A stretch of DNA of 64,000 nucleotides from Syngnathus acus (Eukaryota; Chordata; Actinopteri; Syngnathiformes; Syngnathidae), in assembly GCF_901709675.1 (NCBI RefSeq), contig NC_051097.1, positions 4,989,039 to 5,053,038 of the forward strand. The letters run 5' to 3'. Both the position numbers and the translations under genes were made by a program. The notes under the pieces are model-generated. The model was not told the origin of the DNA. It ran no database searches and was given only the letters and a program-made list of their open reading frames with translations. Position 1 is the first letter of the stretch. Each line of letters starts with the position of its first letter. Positions 1-14,140 of this stretch are shown here, in pieces.

Positions 1-3000
1 TAGAGGAGCTACTGTACTTGGCGAGATAAATCTAAGAAACATAGACCTTTTTTTTGTGGGTGAGCTAGTGGTAGCATCTCCTTTACTTTTACCGACTTGC
101 ATTGCCAGAGTGAAGGTGAACAATGCGAATGCAACTTTGAGCAAATCAGATACGTGGTCACACATCTGACTTGCTCAATTCAATATGAATAAATCAACAA
201 TAAGTTTTCAACAAACTGTGCACGCAGGCTTCCATCTCAATTGGAAGGTAATCAGTGATGCCATAGACATGAAACATGAAAACATCCTCATTAAAAAGTC
301 AAAGCTAATATGAAGGTACCACCCATATCACCCTTTATTTTTCATAACCATACACAGCCTCAACAATAAGACCCTGGAAGTGATTAAACCCATGAACATT
401 ATTTCCACTAAGAATTAATCGTTTGTTGTATGATCGGCGTCCTGGAACACAATGTGGTCGACCTTAGTCTCCCCTGTAAGCCGGGCCTCCAATGACTTAT
501 CTCCCATTCCTTGACACAGGAAGAAACAGGCCGGGGTGATGTTTTTCTTCACTAACTATTCAAACAGCTCATGTTTGGAGTCCTTTCACTTTTCCACACC
601 CGGCGCACTCAGTCGAGACCGCACGCTGTGAATCAGCGAGTCACAATTTACATGCCAATGGGGATGAGTTATCATATTTGAAGACTATAAATGCCATCAC
701 AACTCACCTTTACATTTGCTTTTATTCAGCAATTGGGATGATCGACTGCCATCTGTGGTGACCTCATCTTCACCTGCACTTCATCTATGTGAGTCAGTGT
801 TCCTCTCGCCACAGTTGTGGGAACAGGTGATCCCTCTCTGTCTGCTCCAAATCTACGCTTGGCTCCAGAAGTGTTTTTTTGTTACGTCAGGGTCTGTGCA
901 TTTTTATGAAAATGACCTCTGGAAAGCCCGTCGTGCTCAATTATGACTAAACAGGATGCGCTGATCAAACACGTTTTTATAACATGAACTCAGAAATTGG
1001 ATTCATCTTTAGAATTGCATGACCATCACAACAATTTTTATCTAGAAAATCAGCTGATGACCATAGATTCAGAAAACAACTGGCCCCTCAGCAATTTGAG
1101 CAATATAATTTAACTCGTTCTCTGCCAGCACAGTTAAAATGGATATTTGACGTCTACGAGATAACAGATAACGATTATCCATACAAATTGAGTTGAATGC
1201 TGACATTAATAAAATATAGCTGAGAGGATAGCAGCTAAAGCCAGTCAGTGAACGATGTGTACATTATTTGACTTTATCAAATTTTATTATATAGTGGCTA
1301 ACGTTTCATTGCAAATTCTGAAAATGAAAACACAATCGCTGTAAATTCCGAATTGGTTTTTACGATGGCCCAATTTAATTCACTTTACATAATATCGTAC
1401 TGGAACAATATTCTCAAAATCATCCCAATCGGCGTTATGGGAAGGATTGTGTTCCACTTTGCGGATTTGTGTGTCTTCGTGCAAAGGTGAAGAGATTTCA
1501 TATCCAAGATTTGACAAGGCTGGGCATAAAATGCAAAGACTTTTGGCATAGGTTAAGTTCGCATTGCTCGCTGCAGATGCGCATACCACTTAGCAACACA
1601 GTCCGGTGCCAGGCGATGTACAGCCAATGACATTAGCAGACACATAAAATCATTCCTGGAGTTTGGATCAAACAGGAGGTAGTCACATCAGCGGCATTTT
1701 TGGGATGCTGCCTTTAGATTACATTACATTCACAGGCAAGACACCAAAGGACTTGGAAGATTGCATTCATTTACGAATCATGCAGGAAGCTGTTACAGAG
1801 GGGAAAAAAAAACATATCCAAAGAGTCACTGATTATCAACAGACTTCAGCTAGACCTCTGACAGTATGTACTGGAGGACAGGTAGCATTTCCTCCTCCTA
1901 CCGTAGTCTAGACAGCTCTGGCATTCAAAATATGGCTTGAAAATCCATGGACACGTTTCCGTGCACATTCCTCAAAGGGTGCACTCTTGACTGCGTGACT
2001 CATGCGCTGACGTTTGCATGCAGCTGCCTCCAAATCGCCAAATTCAAACCATCATTTTTATTTACGTAGCCTCAGTGAGATGCCATTAACAGGATGTAGG
2101 GTGATTCTTCCACCAACTCCCTCAAATGAGAGTAAATTTGTGGGTCAATTTAAATGACACCCATAAATAGGCAGGAAAAAAAAAATCAACTTTAGATAGC
2201 CCATGTCTAAAGTCTGATAATAAACAGCAAGACTGAAGGTGAACAAGGTCTTGTAATAGATTCACGGCAGCCATATTCTATTCCAGAGGAGACTGAGAAT
2301 ACGCTGGAGATGTTCAAGGTGTTTATTTTTGCCATTTTTGGCCATGTATCCCCAAAAGTTCAAATTGTACCAAATAGAACTGTTTCTAAGCTTAGACTGC
2401 TTCAAGGGTTAGGAATCCACCTTAGAACAGATAACAATCCAAAGTTGAAATAAGTTGTGACGTAAGAACATCGAGCAGAAGAATTACTCTCAAAAGTGCA
2501 ACAATCATTTAAAAAAAAAAAAAAAGTCATCCTAAACTAAGTGCACCAATGGAGCCAAACCCAAACATCAAACTGTTTCTTCCAAGTTTGAGCCTTGACT
2601 TCTGATTCTGGATTTTTCCTTACCATTGTCAATTGTGGGTTTCTGTAAATCAGGCGACTAATCCTTTATTGCGTGTGTACCACTCTTTAGATGTTAGATG
2701 TAAGGAAAAGGACCGACTGCTTGGAATCATCACACACACTTGGAAAATATGAAGAAGGAAAAACTCCAGTAAACCACCACGATGCCCCTGAGCAAAGAAT
2801 TTATCCTGCTCGTGGCCAGTGGTGGAAGGTTGGTTAGCCAAGGAATGTGAGTTTCCTTGTCCGTCAAAGTCGAAATTTTGAATGATTGACATTGCGAAAT
2901 TGTTATTTCACAGTTTCCGAAAGGTGGGTAAGTGAATTCTGGACTTTTGCTTTCATTAAGCTGTCTTCCATTTTCCTAGGAAGCGCCTTGAAGTTTATCC

Positions 3001-4769
3001 CTTAAAGACGATGCCAAGTAGGAAGATCGGCCAGTACCAATCCAATAATTTCCAAATAAGTCAGTGTAAGTGTGAGAAAATTATACATCTCAACACTGCA
3101 CAAGATTATTTGCTGAGTCCAGAGAACAAGATCTCATCATTTTAAGAACCCCCTATTATTTCATAAATCTTCCGCTGCGATGCCATCCAAGTATGTATCA
3201 CTGATTTCTGTCCTACCCGAGTCGGAGAACAATGGCGGCGTTAAGCAAGCTCGCCGTTTTCAGAATTTACCCTGAAAGTGGAGTAAGTGCATGGCGGTCG
3301 CTGCTGATAATTCACGGTGGACTATTCGCATGAGGCATTTGCCAAATGAACTGCGCCTCCATGCAAATTCACTCTCATAACCGTTGCCATTTTTTTTTCC
3401 CTCAAACACATCATTCCACCAGTTTTCCAGAACTGCAGGAGTGCGCTGTATAATCACACACTTTATTAATGGTAGAGAGGGGGGGCGAAGGTGAAAAATG
3501 AAGATCAAGACGTCTAATCTGTAATAGACGCTTCGCAACGACATGATTTATAGTGGTGACTGGCACATAGCAGAGTGAGTCACCCACACCATCTGCCCCT
3601 TCCAACCACCTTGCTGGGGCCCATGCTTCATCAGCACTCCTCCCAGGGGTGATGGATGGCCTGTCCATACTTCCCAATGACTAAAGTCAACTCCCTCCAC
3701 ACCAATATTACTCAATTCCTATCACCCTTCCTCTGACTCACCCTCGGAAGCGCCATGGCTACGTTTTGCTACTCTGCAGCAAATTAGGGTCAGCAACGTT
3801 TGTGCCCCAGACCACATTTTCTTCATTTAAGATCCAACTCACATCAGTCAGCATTTCTTCACTTGGAGAAAAGAGATTTCCATGAAGACACCTCATGTGG
3901 TGGAATTTACTCAACTGCAGAAGGGTGTAGACGTAAATGGGGAGGCTCTTTATTTACATGGTTTGTACGATTAAAGTGTACATTAGTCAAACTTCTCTTC
4001 TTGGAGCATTCAAAAGAGGGTGTTAGAGATAGCGACCCGAGTTTAGCTTAGCTGTCAGCACGCACAACTGGCACCAAAGGTATCCATTTTCTTTGTCACC
4101 AGCCAATGAAGGGTAAACAAATAGACAGCTTTTCAACCTATTACAGCGTTTTAGCCATGAGATTGTTTTTTTAACAGAGAATATTGACACTACTGTATTT
4201 ACATCGTTTGTTTACGATGCGACAGATGTTTTTCTAGATTTTGAAACTGGTTGAGGTTATGTAATTAGTGTTAATTAAATAAAATGAGATGTAATAAGAG
4301 TGTTCATAAACTAGAATTAAAGCTTTACTTGAGTTTTAGCAAAATTTCAAACTTCTCGTTCATTAGATAATCATAAACCCCACGAGCTCAGCGTTCTGAA
4401 CATTTTTGTCTGACATTTTTAAGAAGTTCAAAATGCAGACATTAGGAGTTTGTGACGTATTTAGGGCTACATTTTTGGAAAATTATATCAATTCCTGGAA
4501 CATAAACAGAGACTCACAAAACATTGTGGCGTGATTACGTCAGATTCTACTAGACTGCTTATCGTCTCTACATAACAAAGATATCATCTTCAACACTGCA
4601 CAGTTTAGAAACATGTGGTAAGTCTCCACAACGTAATTTATCTGACAGCCTGTTTACGCTTTCGATGCTGCTGTTTGGTTTACTGACTGATTTTTGGGCT
4701 TGAGTCTACTATGGACTTCTCATACAGCCCCCCCTGCTAGAATGATTAAGATCCAGGATTATTTCATAC
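1..4769 (-). other. astn2 intron downstream of exon L
   Basis: No exon, RNA gene or clear transposon was recognised. Open frames here are short, lack splice context or family similarity, and are treated as chance. The next astn2 exon, which should begin completing a Gly codon, was searched for on the minus strand and not found. Confidence 0.6.
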
Positions 4770-4918
4770 CTGTGTAGACTTCGGCCTCAGAGGGGTCTTC
4801 CACCCGTTTATGCTGAATGATGTAGTCTGAAACTTTGCAGCCAATCAGAGGCTCCACGTCCAACCACTCCAGGGCTACCATTGTGCTCGAAGGTTCCAGG
4901 TAAGGAGCGAGGCGTAAG
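4770..4918 (-). CDS. astn2: astn2 exon L (fibronectin type III start)
   Basis: 149-bp exon, the most 3' in the window. One base completes Val, then it reads LRLAPYLEPSSTMVALEWLD, VEPLIGCKVSDYIIQHKRV and EDPSEAEVYT, ending in G. The pattern of a conserved Trp followed by a Y-x-I/L-Q-H strand suits a fibronectin type III fold. The acceptor is ttcttcag and the donor gtatga. The following exon would begin with the EFLSF-type block of the family. It was not found in 1-4769, so it lies outside. Confidence 0.92.
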
Positions 4919-5339
4919 CTGAAGAAAACCAGAACAAATGTCCAAGTGACTATATTATGAAGCAAATGATCAGTATAGCATTTTAATTCTACATTAAGTG
5001 TACTGTGTGACGAAGCTGTTTTCTGCTTTGTACTAAACTGTGGTGGAAAATTGTTGTTTCTATCTGATATTTTCCTATCAAATCCCTGGGTGCCTTTGAT
5101 ATGACCTGGAGTCAGTAGTTGATACAATCTTTAAGTGAATCATCAGGACACCTCGAATGAGAGTATGTTCCTGTCAGAGGAAAGGCTGACTGACAGCTAT
5201 TAGGACTTGGGAACTGTCCTTGTGTCTGTAACTTTCTTAGCTGTGCGTGTGTGTAGATGGCGCATCCGTGCATCCATCCATAAAATCACTTTGATACGTG
5301 CATGAATTCTGAGGTGGCATGGCGTCGCCTCACACTTAC

Positions 5340-5473
5340 ACCGGCTGCCTGAGGGGACTGCAGTTAGGCAGGCCATCTCTGCTGAAGGCACTCAGGTCAC
5401 AGCGACACCAGTTATCAATGACGTCGCCCTTTCCGGCACACCAATATGAGCTCATTGTGGCGCTCTTGAAGGC
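5340..5473 (-). CDS. astn2: astn2 exon K
   Basis: 134-bp exon reading [38 protein letters not shown] and SPLRQP, then GT of a split Val codon. The acceptor is tttacag. The donor was set at gtaagt, a strong consensus match, because this makes the codon GT+C with exon L. The conserved Cys-Trp pattern (YWC...WCRC) closes the MACPF part before the fibronectin type III domain. Confidence 0.93.
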
Positions 5474-8275
5474 CTGTAAAGGGTAACAGGTGAGAGAAAT
5501 GCAATTATCTCGGAGAACATGCACTGCCTGTCCATCTATGTGCCCCGCGGTCTGAGCACATACACACTAACGTAGGAATCATCATACTTATTCCTATACG
5601 ATAACTCTCCTCTAGTCACTTCCTCTTCCATGTTCCCTAAAATAAATCGTGGAAATTGAAGTGTAAAGCTTAAAGCTAGCTGAAATGTCCTTCAGTGTAT
5701 AAATATTCTTTTTATAAAAAGGTCTAGTCAGATGGGGCTCACTAAGATAGTAAGCACAGTTCACACACACACACACACGTAGACAGAGGGACCTTTTCAA
5801 TTCCACTGCTCCCAATTACCGGAAGCGAGGAACATCTCACTAACATCGTCGAGCTTGCGCTGTGATATCATAGATGCGCTGTGACTTTCATGATGGAGGT
5901 GTGAACCCCCCCCCCCACGCCACCACCGCTTCGACGTCTACGTTTGTGCGGTCGTCTGTCTACAGTGGCGGCGGGGGGATGTGAGGCAATGACATCATCT
6001 CCTTGTACTGCTTCATTAGCCGCCGAAAGCAAAAATCAAATTTAAGAAGCTCAGTCATTCTCTAAAAGGCAGTGAAATGCCAATGGGAGCGTCCAGGCAG
6101 TAAAATATAATGTCAGGGCTTCCCTTAAAGCCGCAGGAGCCATATATGGAGTTCAGCACTCTGGCTTCCCCTGTGACGCAATTGGATCAATGGGGCACTC
6201 GGTTTATTTATGCGCCCTTAACTTAACTTTGGACAAGTGCTTGATCACGGTCACAAAAACAGGACAGTGGAAACACACAGAAACATTATCGCCGGGTACC
6301 AGGCGCCCAACATAAAATAACAAAGAGGAGCCACTCCTTTGTTCACATCAGGAGAAAAGCAAGGAACGCTACTTGAAGACCATCACCCTCTCGCACGTCG
6401 GCAATGCACACACACCAAATTAATTATTGATTTCCACAGTTGTTTCATTCAGATGGAGCAATGCCGAGGACACATGGGTTCGCGGTCCCGACCACGAAGG
6501 TAGACAAATGTAAACTTTCAAGCACTTCCCAGCAGAGGTGGGAGTAAGTAACATATGTGAAAGTTACAAGTAAGTCATAAGTCTTAATTTTGAAGTTCCA
6601 AGAAAGAGGAAATTTTTTTGAGTAAGAAAATCTGGCAAATCACACTTCTGTCTCTTCCCTGCTTGAAGCCATGTGGCTGCAAGAAAACAACGTTTGTAGG
6701 GGTCTTGTCAGCTATTGTCAGCAGGAAACGGGCCACGGACAAAGTCAAGACGTTTAAAAAAAAAAAAAATTGAGTTGAGGTCTACACAAAGCTCACAGAT
6801 GAGACAAATCGGAGGTATGACCTCAGACGCTCGAGGCCCGCCATGCATTTGCCGCTATTTGAGAGCCCATATGGCGATGCACGATTGGCTGCATGGCTGC
6901 ATATGTGAAAAAAATAGACAAAGCCATTACCACCGTGTTTATGTTTGACGAGTAATGCATGCCAATCCCTTCTGGGTAAACGCTGATTGTAAGGATGGTT
7001 TCAGGGATAGCGGAAGGTTGAAAGAGCTAACGTGGAGGTGACTCAAACACATTCAATAATCGCTGCTACTTTTCTTTTGTTCACTTATGAATTCCATTTT
7101 TAACAATACAGAGCAGTGAGCGGTCAAAGACACACACACCTTTGTCACTCTTCTACGATTTTGTATTATTATTATGATTTTACTAGACTGTCAAGCTTCC
7201 CAACGACAACAAAATTGAATTGACAAAAACGGCTCACGATAGGAAAAAAATAGTTGCCCACCTCTGGCCTGCATATTCACCCTATGAATAAGCCTGAGTC
7301 CTGACAAAGTGGTATTTGCCCAATAAATAGAAAATTTGACAAATAAATAATTAAATAAATAAATGTCCAGATTCTGTTCATCATTGTTGCACCAGCAGCT
7401 CCGTTTTTAGTCAGTTGATCCGCATAACAAAAAGTGTTAAGTAAAAAAAAAAATTATAATTTCGGTTAGTAATGGAATGCAGTGGAAGCGGCGGAGGTTC
7501 ATGTGTCCATTGCTGCTACTTGATAACAAGATGATATCTTTTACTTCATTGATTATCCATAGATACATTTCTCAGAACACTATAGAGGCACATACATCCA
7601 GTCTTAGACTCATGGGAGGATAGGAAACAAATCATTATGCATTATGTTTCATTTTGGAAAGGTAGATATTTTGACAAAGATTCCAGATTTGCTTTCACTA
7701 TCGATTGATGGCCCACATGACAATATTTTAATGAATGATTACATTTCAAACCTATGACGATAATACCTGAGCATCAGCGTCAACTCCGGCTACGAAATTC
7801 TCAGCGTTGACGTCATGCCACGGCAGACTCGCTGGCACCAAAACACGATTTGGAGCTTTAATTTTCGTAGAAGCCTGACGTGACTTACAAGAAGGCCTGG
7901 GAGGCCACTGTGACCTCTTAATGTATTAATCAGTTTGTGCACTATAAGATGACCATATTACTGTCCATCTTAAGCAGCTAATACAAGAAAACATTGGCCA
8001 GCTGGCCCACAGTATTGATTTATGAAGTGATCGCCAGTGGTGGTAAAGAGTCAGCCCACACAGGAGATTGCCTTTGGTGACGTACGACTGAGGACTTTTC
8101 GAGTGATTACCCAATAACAATTGCATCAGAAAAAAAAAGAAAATAATAATAAAAAATCTAATTTAGAGCTACATACATTTTCTTGGATCGGCAATATTCA
8201 TACATAGGTTAAACCATCTCACTATATCTTGTTGTGTGGTTGGATTTGAAACCATTTATTGGAGCTGGCTCGGTG

Positions 8276-8666
8276 TACCGTATTTTCCGGACTATAAGGC
8301 GCACCGGGCGCACCTTCAATGAATGGCCCATTTTAAAACTTTGTCCTTATATAAGGCACACCATTAATACATCATGTCAGATTTTTAATTCAAATCAAAT
8401 CATTCTCCATTTTATCTTTTTTATCTCAACTTCAGACGCAACAAATTACTTTATAATCACAAAATAATTATCAATAGTCTTTTTGATTCATGATACATAG
8501 TCTTCAGCGGGCCACTTATGATTGATTTCATGACACAATGCTTCGGGCCAGTTTAAATTTAGGAACTTGGTCCATATATAAGGCGGACCGGACTATAAGG
8601 CGCACTGTCGGCTTTTGAGAAAACTTTAGGTTTTTAGGTGCGCCTTATAGTCCGGAAAATAAGGTA
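8276..8666. mobile_element. MITE with TACCGTATTTTCCGG ends, copy 1
   Basis: About 391 bp with inverted ends: the left end reads taccgtattttccggacta and the right end is its near-perfect complement (agtccggaaaataaggta). No coding capacity. This is a common vertebrate/fish non-autonomous DNA element; the superfamily was not assigned because no clear target duplication is visible. Confidence 0.75.
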
Positions 8667-11587
8667 TTCACATTTTCTGTAAATTTAATGTACCAGGCTA
8701 CCTCTGCAGTTTATCAAACACGTTCATGGTTGGTTTTTGTTTGCACGTTCAAGGAGGATTTTCATGTCTTTGGAGCCAATAAAGGGCACATTTGCATCAG
8801 AGTTTATTTAAATCTTGATTTTGGGCAGATATCTCTTTCAGACAAGCCCCCGTGAGGGGCGGGAATTGTGTGCAAGCATGACAGCAGCCTGCCTTCAAGA
8901 TATAGAGCATTCTTAGCTGCTAAGCTCACAAGCAATTCGGTCAAAAGGCTCGCCATAACTCAATCATGGTAACGCAGGGCTAGTGGCAAGCTATTGCGTA
9001 TATTCGCCGGGGTGTTTTTCTTTCTGAGGGTTCCTTTTAATGTGCTTGCCGTTATTATGCAGTTATTCAAGATCTCCATTCCAGTTAAGACCTGGTATAA
9101 GCAAGACCAGTTTGGGAGTTGATTAAATTAATAGCGCTGCATCACCAATGAAGCGAGCCTATAATCATAATGTCTTCCTTTCTCATCAACGGAAGTAAAA
9201 TGACGATCGTGCATATACGTTTATGTAGTGTTCCAGCAATTTATAAAGAAGGTGCAATACCAGATTGCACTGCTCAGGGTGTTGCTACCTGATCTCATTT
9301 ATGTTTAATGTTCTCGATACGGTTTACGCAAAAGTGCAAAGTAGGTAATTTGTGACCTGTGAGAAAAGAAAAAAAAAAGAAAGATTTACCACTTGAGAGG
9401 AATAAAGTAGAATATCATACTAAAGGTTTGACACCAGAGGTAATTATATTAATGAGCAATTGCCGGAGCCGTTCTCTGGCTAAAAATGGTTATCTTACCC
9501 TCGCCTATGAGGTGAATACAAGCATAGGATTTGTTTTCTTTAGGGGGAACAATGGGGGGCCAAGGATAAGGGGATTACGCAAATTTCTTTTTTTAAGATT
9601 TTGCCAACACATCAAACTGTGTATTTTGTAAATAGTATCAAACAATTTGATGTGGAATTTTAAACCATTGGGAAAAATGTTTTTCAGACATTAATTGAAC
9701 CTATGACCAATCTCTGGTGAGGTTCAGGTGCAATACAAGGGAGATCATCAACCTACCAAGTATTTAAAGTAATTCTCACATTTTATACTTTCCAACTTCA
9801 TCATGAGACCATGAAATTGAAATGTTATTTTATTTGCACTTCAAGTCATCTTGTTCTTTACAAAAATGTGGGCCTTGCTCCATAAAATTCCACATTTTTA
9901 CCCTTTGGAAATTCTGCCAATGGCAATAAAAAGGTTTGACCACCGGCCCAAAATAAATAAATAAATAAATAAAAAATCAGTCATTACTTAAATTACTAAC
10001 TAATTAAATAATAACATTGATATCTCACTTAGTGCTCATGCAGGTTTTGGTCAGTTATTATATTATGGCAGTTTTCTTGACTAGGTAGGATTCAGTTAGA
10101 AAATAAAAATAAAATTATGTCTGTACAGCATCTGTTGGGTCAGCTTTGCCTAATAACACATTAAAGTTTATTCTTATTTCCCATACCCCGTACACATCTA
10201 CAGTTCTTGTCTTACATCATCCACCTGCTCATAAGAGCAACTACTCTTCCATGTTCTTTTTTTTTTTGCAGTTAGGCCCCAAAAAATGAAAATAAATAAA
10301 TAAAAGCAGAAGAACAAGCTCATCACAGAGAAAGCTTTTGCAACATGGCAGCTGTCTTTCCTGATCGAGGCAGCCAAGTAGAAAGAAGTCTCAAAGGTGC
10401 GTGTGTGAAAGACACACGCACGCACGCACACACCCAATGAGCAGTTGTGTGCCTTTCGACGGCTTGAATTCAATACATGTTAGATGTACCTTTTAATGTA
10501 CCTTTCAGCCTCGCGGCAGCTGCACTTGCAGCAGCCAAGAACAGAAGCGAAAGGAAGTTAAAAAAAAAAAGACGAAGAAGAGGAGAGTGATGGACTCCCC
10601 TCCCTCCCTAGGGGTCGATGACATCAATAAGAAGCTAATAATCCTGCCTGTAGCTACCTCGCAAGAGTAATCCACTGCAGTCCAGCCCTCCTCCTCCACA
10701 TACATCTGACTCTGTACATCCCCGCAAGATCGTAGCTATAGAAAGGAGGGGTGAGATGGGGGGGGCGAGGGTTTAGGAAATAAAGGGAATGGAGACGTTT
10801 TTGCTCCTCTTCACGTTTAGTTATCGATGAGGCCTGCTAGGGATTGTCTGCTATTGACTGTGCTTTTCTTTGGGTCTGCGGCGCTTGTTATGGGAGGCAC
10901 GCACTTTGCAGGGTTTTGTATATGTGTGCACGCCGTGTTTTGTTTGTTTCGGATATTGTTAGGGGAGCTGATTAGATGCCTGATTAGGGCATGCATAAAG
11001 TAGCACCGTGTGATAGATGCAAAGACAAATGCAAAATTGAGCAAAAATAGGGTAAACTAATTTCAACCTGACATCATAAACTGCACCACCTCCCAACACA
11101 CACACCCCGTTCTCAATAATAGTCTTATGTAAAAGCAATCTCCAATGATTGACTTCCATGGTCAAAACATTTGGCCATTATGCTGATATGTTATTACAGA
11201 CGGCTGTCAAAGGTTGTTTAGACGTACACACACGCCACACACACGTAGAGACTGTGACTTGCTCACAAAGAGAGAAAACCATGATGTCATCTTTTTATGC
11301 TTGCTGTATGGCTGGGCTCTTTTACTAAAAATTAACCATCCGATGCCCCCTAGAGGTGATGGGTTGAAACTGCTTCCTTAAAGAAGCACTGTCAATGATG
11401 AGCCTAAGGACCATCAAACTTACTGAACTCAATTTTACAAGCAGTGCCCTATTACAGTAATACAGAGTTGACAAACACAACAACCCCTGATCTAAACTCT
11501 CCAGCCGGGGAAGGATAAAAACTCAAAATCCCATTTAGGGGAAAAAAGAAGAAACCTTGAGAATGAACCAGAGATGGCAGGACACCA

Positions 11588-11613
11588 CCCCCCCCCCCCC
11601 CCCCCCCCCCCCC
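11588..11613. repeat. Poly-C run of 26 bases
   Basis: Uninterrupted C homopolymer (poly-G on the minus, astn2-sense strand). Its true length may differ because such runs are error-prone in sequencing. Confidence 0.9.
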
Positions 11614-12164
11614 GTCCTGGATGACAAGGCTGCAATGGATGCGGAATGGGGCACATTTATCACACCACGTAGTCCGATTCAACGTTAGCTACAAACGCAT
11701 GGATGCCTTGTGGAAAGTGATTTTTCCTCAGGCCTGCATGGAGAAACTTTCACAGCAAAGCCTCTGGGGAAGTGGTCCACCTCAGATCTCGATCTAGTCA
11801 GTCATTGTTGAGTCTATAAAGCAACAGCATCAGATTCAGCCACCGAGCCAATTCTCCAGGCAGAAGAGGTTGGGAAGGAGAAGTGGTCGAAAAAAATGCC
11901 GACATGTATTTTAACTAGGTGACAGAATGTAAAGATGAGCTTGAAGTAAACATTTTTCTACTTTTACTGACGTAGCCATGATTTCCATGGGTAGGGCATT
12001 GGAGAATACTGGAACGCGAATAAAAATTATGTATAACCTGCTGACTTATTTTTAGCTCTGAGCGACGTAGTTTTCGGGAAGGAACATACTGTACCTCTAA
12101 GTCAGCAAGACAGGAAGGTTCTAAACCATGTCATATTTTATGAGAAAGAAACAAAACCTTAAAA

Positions 12165-12790
12165 TCACATTTCGAGTGGACCGGGAGCCAATGCAAGTTG
12201 GCCAGTCTATGAGTAATATGATCAAACTTCCTTGTCCTTGTCAAGAGTCTTGCTGCAGCATTTTTGCAAAAACCACAGGCTTTTTAGACCAGACACGGTA
12301 AGACCAGAAAACAGCATGCTACAATACTCAAGGCGAGACATAACAAATGCTGGAACAATGATCTTTGTGTCACTCATGTACAGAATAGGCTGGAGTTCAG
12401 CAAATTTGCCAGGATTAAAAAAAAACAGTTTCAGTAATATCAATGCGCTTTTGAAGGGAGATATTTGAGTCAACTATAACCTGAGGTTTATTTTTTTTAA
12501 TAATTCTGAGTTGCATCCTTGAACAACTGCATGTATCTAATACCGCCAATACATCGCTGATTTCAACCAATCACGTGGGTTCGTTTTAAAGACATGCATC
12601 GTTGGGTAGCGGCGGCATAACAGTGAAAACTAATGTATTTGCAAGATACTGCCAAGCGGCAGGATATAAATACTGAACAAGAGAAGGCCAAGTACTGATC
12701 CCTGCAGTACTCCATGAGTGACACACTAACTATACTGAGAGGTCACATTACCATGGAGTACATGGTGCGTCCTTTACTTTCTATAACAAG
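12165..12790 (-). mobile_element. Degenerate LINE remnant (reverse transcriptase C-terminal part)
   Basis: On the minus strand, 12222-12473 reads IIVPAFVMSRLEYCSMLFSG followed by L-x(4)-LKSLW. This resembles the SRLDYCN-L-SGLP-x-LKSLQ block near the C-terminus of non-LTR retrotransposon reverse transcriptases. The flanking DNA looks like a common fish repeat. The clade was not assigned; there is no YADD catalytic box and no usable frame. Confidence 0.45.
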
Positions 12791-13202
12791 AAATTGCTCG
12801 AGTTCATGTGATCATTAAGCTGTTGTGCTTGGACATTTTCAAGAATTCTCTGGATAAATGGAGGATAGAATGGCCTGGGGGTGCTTGAGCGCATACTCAT
12901 GTTTATTCAGCAGGAACTTTGGAAGCAAAGGCAGTGGGAAAGCAGAACAGCTAAAGATCCTCGTTGGTGTCCCAAGTAGTGGAGTGGCCAAATAACAAAA
13001 ATATTTTCCGGCCTCTCAAAAAGTAGTCTCAAAAATCATAATAATAATGGTACAAGTAAATTATACAATGTAGGGAGAGACTGTAACGTTTGTCACTTCA
13101 GATGTGGTAGAGACATGTAAGAAAATGTGCAACTTAGGCTAGGTTGTTGGTTTTGGAGCATTGAGCAATACCATAAAAATAACAACATATTATAAGTCTC
13201 AC

Positions 13203-13522
13203 CTCTTTGGTCATGTTGTCCTGGACCAGGCTATAGAGAGGCACCACGCGGCTGACTTCCAACAAGACAGGGATAGGCGAGGGTTGTTCGCCGCCCCTGC
13301 CACGGCCTCTCGCCACCACACCTCCTGCCGCCGCCGCTTGGTGGTGGCATAGGTGGCAGCTGAGTGGGCAGCTGCCCTTCTCCTCGCAACGGATCTCCAC
13401 GCCATTGACGGCATCATCGGACAGCAGCTGGCTCTTCTGCAGTGCCATCAAGTAGCTAATGAAGGGCACCGATTTCAGTTCATGATGCCCGCCAGCACCA
13501 CCAAGCCCTTGTTCTGTTGCCT
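13203..13522 (-). CDS. astn2: astn2 exon J (MACPF end) with low-complexity insertion
   Basis: 320-bp exon, the largest here. Two bases complete Glu, then it reads ATEQGLGGAGGHHELKSVPF and continues through GVEIRCEEKGSCPLSCHLC to PIPVLLEVSRVVPLYSLVQD and NMTKE, ending at a codon boundary before gtgaga. The acceptor is cgtccag. Between the CHLC motif and the PIPVLLE block lies an Ala-, Gly- and Arg-rich stretch (QAAAAGG, then RGRGRGGEQ). It appears about a dozen or more residues longer than the corresponding mammalian segment as I recall it. The DNA there is unusually GC-rich. The frame is open throughout. Confidence 0.9.
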
Positions 13523-14088
13523 CTGGACGAGAGAGAGGGAGAGAAAAAAACAAAACAAGGACCGGTATGACAAACAGCTTTTAGAACAAACAGCTTATGG
13601 TCTACATCTGGATTGACTCTCTCGCTCAAGAACAACAACCACTAAACCCACCCTGTCATCAGCTTTCTCAAGGCTGGATGGCAGGAAGAGGGGTTTTCTC
13701 CCCGTAGAGTCAATAAGCAGTGTTTGATCTCCCCGTTGGAGATGGGGTGACAGGAAAACAAAACCATTCCAGAGAATGACTAGACAACATGTGTGTGAGG
13801 AATCAAGAGTGTCATTGTCACATTGTCACTGCAACGGAATCAACAACCCTAACCCACCAAGAGCCCATAACATCAGTGACCCCTAATCGTTTATGAGCCA
13901 CTTAGGTGTCAGTATATAGTCAACCCTAACTACCAGAAGAGGACAATATGTGAGGAATTTATGCCACCCCTCCCCCGAAAAAAAAAAGGTTTAATAATGC
14001 CTATAGGTGCCACAAGCAGCATACGACTACTTTTGTCTAAATGTAACTCATCAACTCACTTCAATTAAATAAATTGGGAGGATGGATG

Positions 14089-14140
<52 letters not shown>

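Larger units (their letters stand above)
5474..13202 (-). other. astn2 intron K/J
   Basis: 7.7-kb intron. Contents seen: a CA tract (about 5763-5780), a short C tract (about 5888-5898), a TACCG-ended MITE (8276-8666), an (ACGC)-type tract near 10419, a 26-base C run (11588-11613) and a LINE-like remnant (about 12165-12790). The rest is unique AT-rich sequence with no supported gene. Confidence 0.6.

Noticed and set aside
1-4769. Further 3' exons of astn2
   Set aside because: No minus-strand frame resembles the rest of the FNIII or annexin-like domains with correct phase and splice sites.
12232-12468. Plus-strand frame opposite the LINE remnant
   Set aside because: The minus strand carries the recognisable reverse-transcriptase block, so the plus frame is its shadow.
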